From Symsagittifera roscoffensis (lineage: Eukaryota; Xenacoelomorpha; Acoela; Convolutidae): a DNA stretch of 64,000 bases. The notes beneath the pieces are model-generated. The model searched no databases, was not told the origin of the DNA, and worked only from the letters and a program-made list of their open reading frames with translations. This document shows, piece by piece, positions 63,154 through 64,000 of the stretch; positions within the stretch are counted from its first letter, which is position 1, and every line of letters begins with the position of its first letter. The DNA lies in contig NC_087070.1 of assembly GCF_963678635.1 (NCBI RefSeq), positions 54,910,617 through 54,974,616 of the forward strand, given 5' to 3'. The position numbers were made by a program, and so were the translations under genes.

Positions 63154-63267
63154 TGTTCTGACCCCTGACAGAGGGAGCAATTTTGTTTCCAAGTTTAATA
63201 GTTAATTTGATTTGCGCAACATCAAGTTACATATTAAACGTTATATGAATCGATTGATTTATTTGTT
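63154..63267 (+). repeat. Solo copy of the BEL/Pao LTR
   Basis: 114 bp matching 52010-52123 and 57676-57789, with no BEL coding sequence nearby. The ~55 bp after it match the sequence after the 57676 copy. Confidence 0.7.
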
Positions 63268-63355
63268 AATCGATCAATTTAGAAAACAAAAGAAGTTTGA
63301 CCAATTTTTTTGCTTGGCAAAAAAGCAAAGAAATCTTTATTTTAGGCAGACTTCA

Positions 63356-63825
63356 TATTATGAAGGCTGCGTGTAAACTTGCAGGATGTGCAGCTTGAAA
63401 ACTACTATTTGACACAAAAATAATTCAACCGGAACCGCGATATCTGATTGTCTGACACTCGAGCCTCTTAGCAAAACAAAATTCCGACAAGATAACCTAA
63501 GACATTTCGAATTTCAAAAAAAAAATAGATGCCTTCCAAGCTCTTTCAATTTTTAGAACGATTTTTTGTTATAGCGCTTTTTTGATAACATTAACCGACT
63601 TGAGAAAAATGGATCAACAGGTAAAGTTGTTATTCCGCTGGGATTAAATTCTTCTTTCGGAACTAAAAATTGGTTAAGTTTGTTAACGCATTTTTTTCGT
63701 TCGTTTTTGGAGAGCGCTATTTACGTCACTTTCAGCAGATGATTTTCAAGTGAACTCAAAAAGTTCATATAAACTAGGTGCATTCATAAATGCATTAATA
63801 TGTTTGAATGCACATCTGTAGTTAT
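63356..63825 (+). repeat. Interspersed repeat, copy 2 (~470 bp)
   Basis: Matches 50568-51028 nearly throughout. At 63826 it is interrupted by a MITE whose left end follows TAGTTAT. Confidence 0.85.
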
Positions 63826-64000
63826 TGTTCCGACTTTCGATACGAAAGTAACGGAATATTTGTGCTCGGGGTGGGCTTTTTTCTTCAGGCAAATTTCGAC
63901 TTTTTAACTTGTCGTTTTTAACGGAATTTTTTTATATCATTCAAAAGCTATTGCTGTCCTGAGTTTAAATTTGAAAAGATATTTTACTTATGATCATTTT
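63826..64000 (+). mobile_element. MITE (TGTTCCGACT family), continues past window end
   Basis: It starts TGTTCCGACTTTCGATACG and follows the 51454 copy closely to the window edge. The right end is not visible. Confidence 0.75.

Noticed and set aside
1-64000. CRISPR arrays, bacterial operons or ribosomal RNA genes
   Set aside because: No spaced direct repeats with unique spacers, no prokaryotic gene organisation and no rRNA-like sequence were seen.

Overview
The window looks like a repeat-rich, AT-rich stretch of an animal (metazoan) nuclear genome. The support is Ty3/gypsy and BEL/Pao LTR retroelements with animal-type tRNA primer sites, inverted-repeat (MITE/foldback) elements, microsatellites, and no convincing host protein-coding gene. 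An invertebrate such as a nematode is plausible, but the sequence does not settle it. One 200-base run of N (35969-36168) marks a scaffold gap.

Layout. 1-10.5 kb: AT-rich non-coding DNA, dominated by a diverged ~3.1 kb tandem duplication (about 1180-7340), a foldback element with a 45-bp perfect palindrome (8111-8155) and a G-rich minisatellite (9000-9165). 10.5-12.98 kb: the 3' part of a decayed minus-strand Ty3/gypsy element (copy A), ending where the next element begins. 12,979-35,780: a 22,802-bp LTR retrotransposon, nearly intact, with ~99% identical LTRs (887/888 bp). 35.8-36.2 kb: an inverted LTR fragment and the gap. 36.17-40.28 kb: a second decayed minus-strand gypsy element (B). 40.52-46.42 kb: a third decayed gypsy element (C), plus strand, with both LTRs. 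46.4-52 kb: interspersed direct repeats, a 1.1-kb foldback element and MITE copies. 52.0-57.8 kb: a broken BEL/Pao element with an internal 1.3-kb tandem duplication. 57.8-64 kb: AT-rich DNA with further MITE, foldback and solo-LTR copies.

The centrepiece is the 22.8-kb element. Its order is LTR, a primer site matching the 3' end of tRNA-Asn, a 2.4-kb leader with about 37 copies of a 14-bp repeat, gag (588 aa), one in-frame TAA, pol (2344 aa: two zinc knuckles, protease, RT, RNase H, integrase, GPY/F-like motif, long unassigned tail), a 493-bp spacer with 20-bp repeats and splice-like signals, one open frame of 2947 codons (ORF3), and the 3' LTR. ORF3 carries a complete set of SGNH/GDSL hydrolase motifs, then a second partial SGNH-like set, then about 1,900 residues I do not recognise. 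It lies where env would be, but I see no signal peptide or membrane anchor. Apart from the gag stop the reading frames are open and the RT, RNase H and integrase catalytic residues are present, so the copy looks young. ORF3 is the best candidate in the window for an undescribed system: an LTR retroelement with a giant hydrolase-bearing accessory protein.
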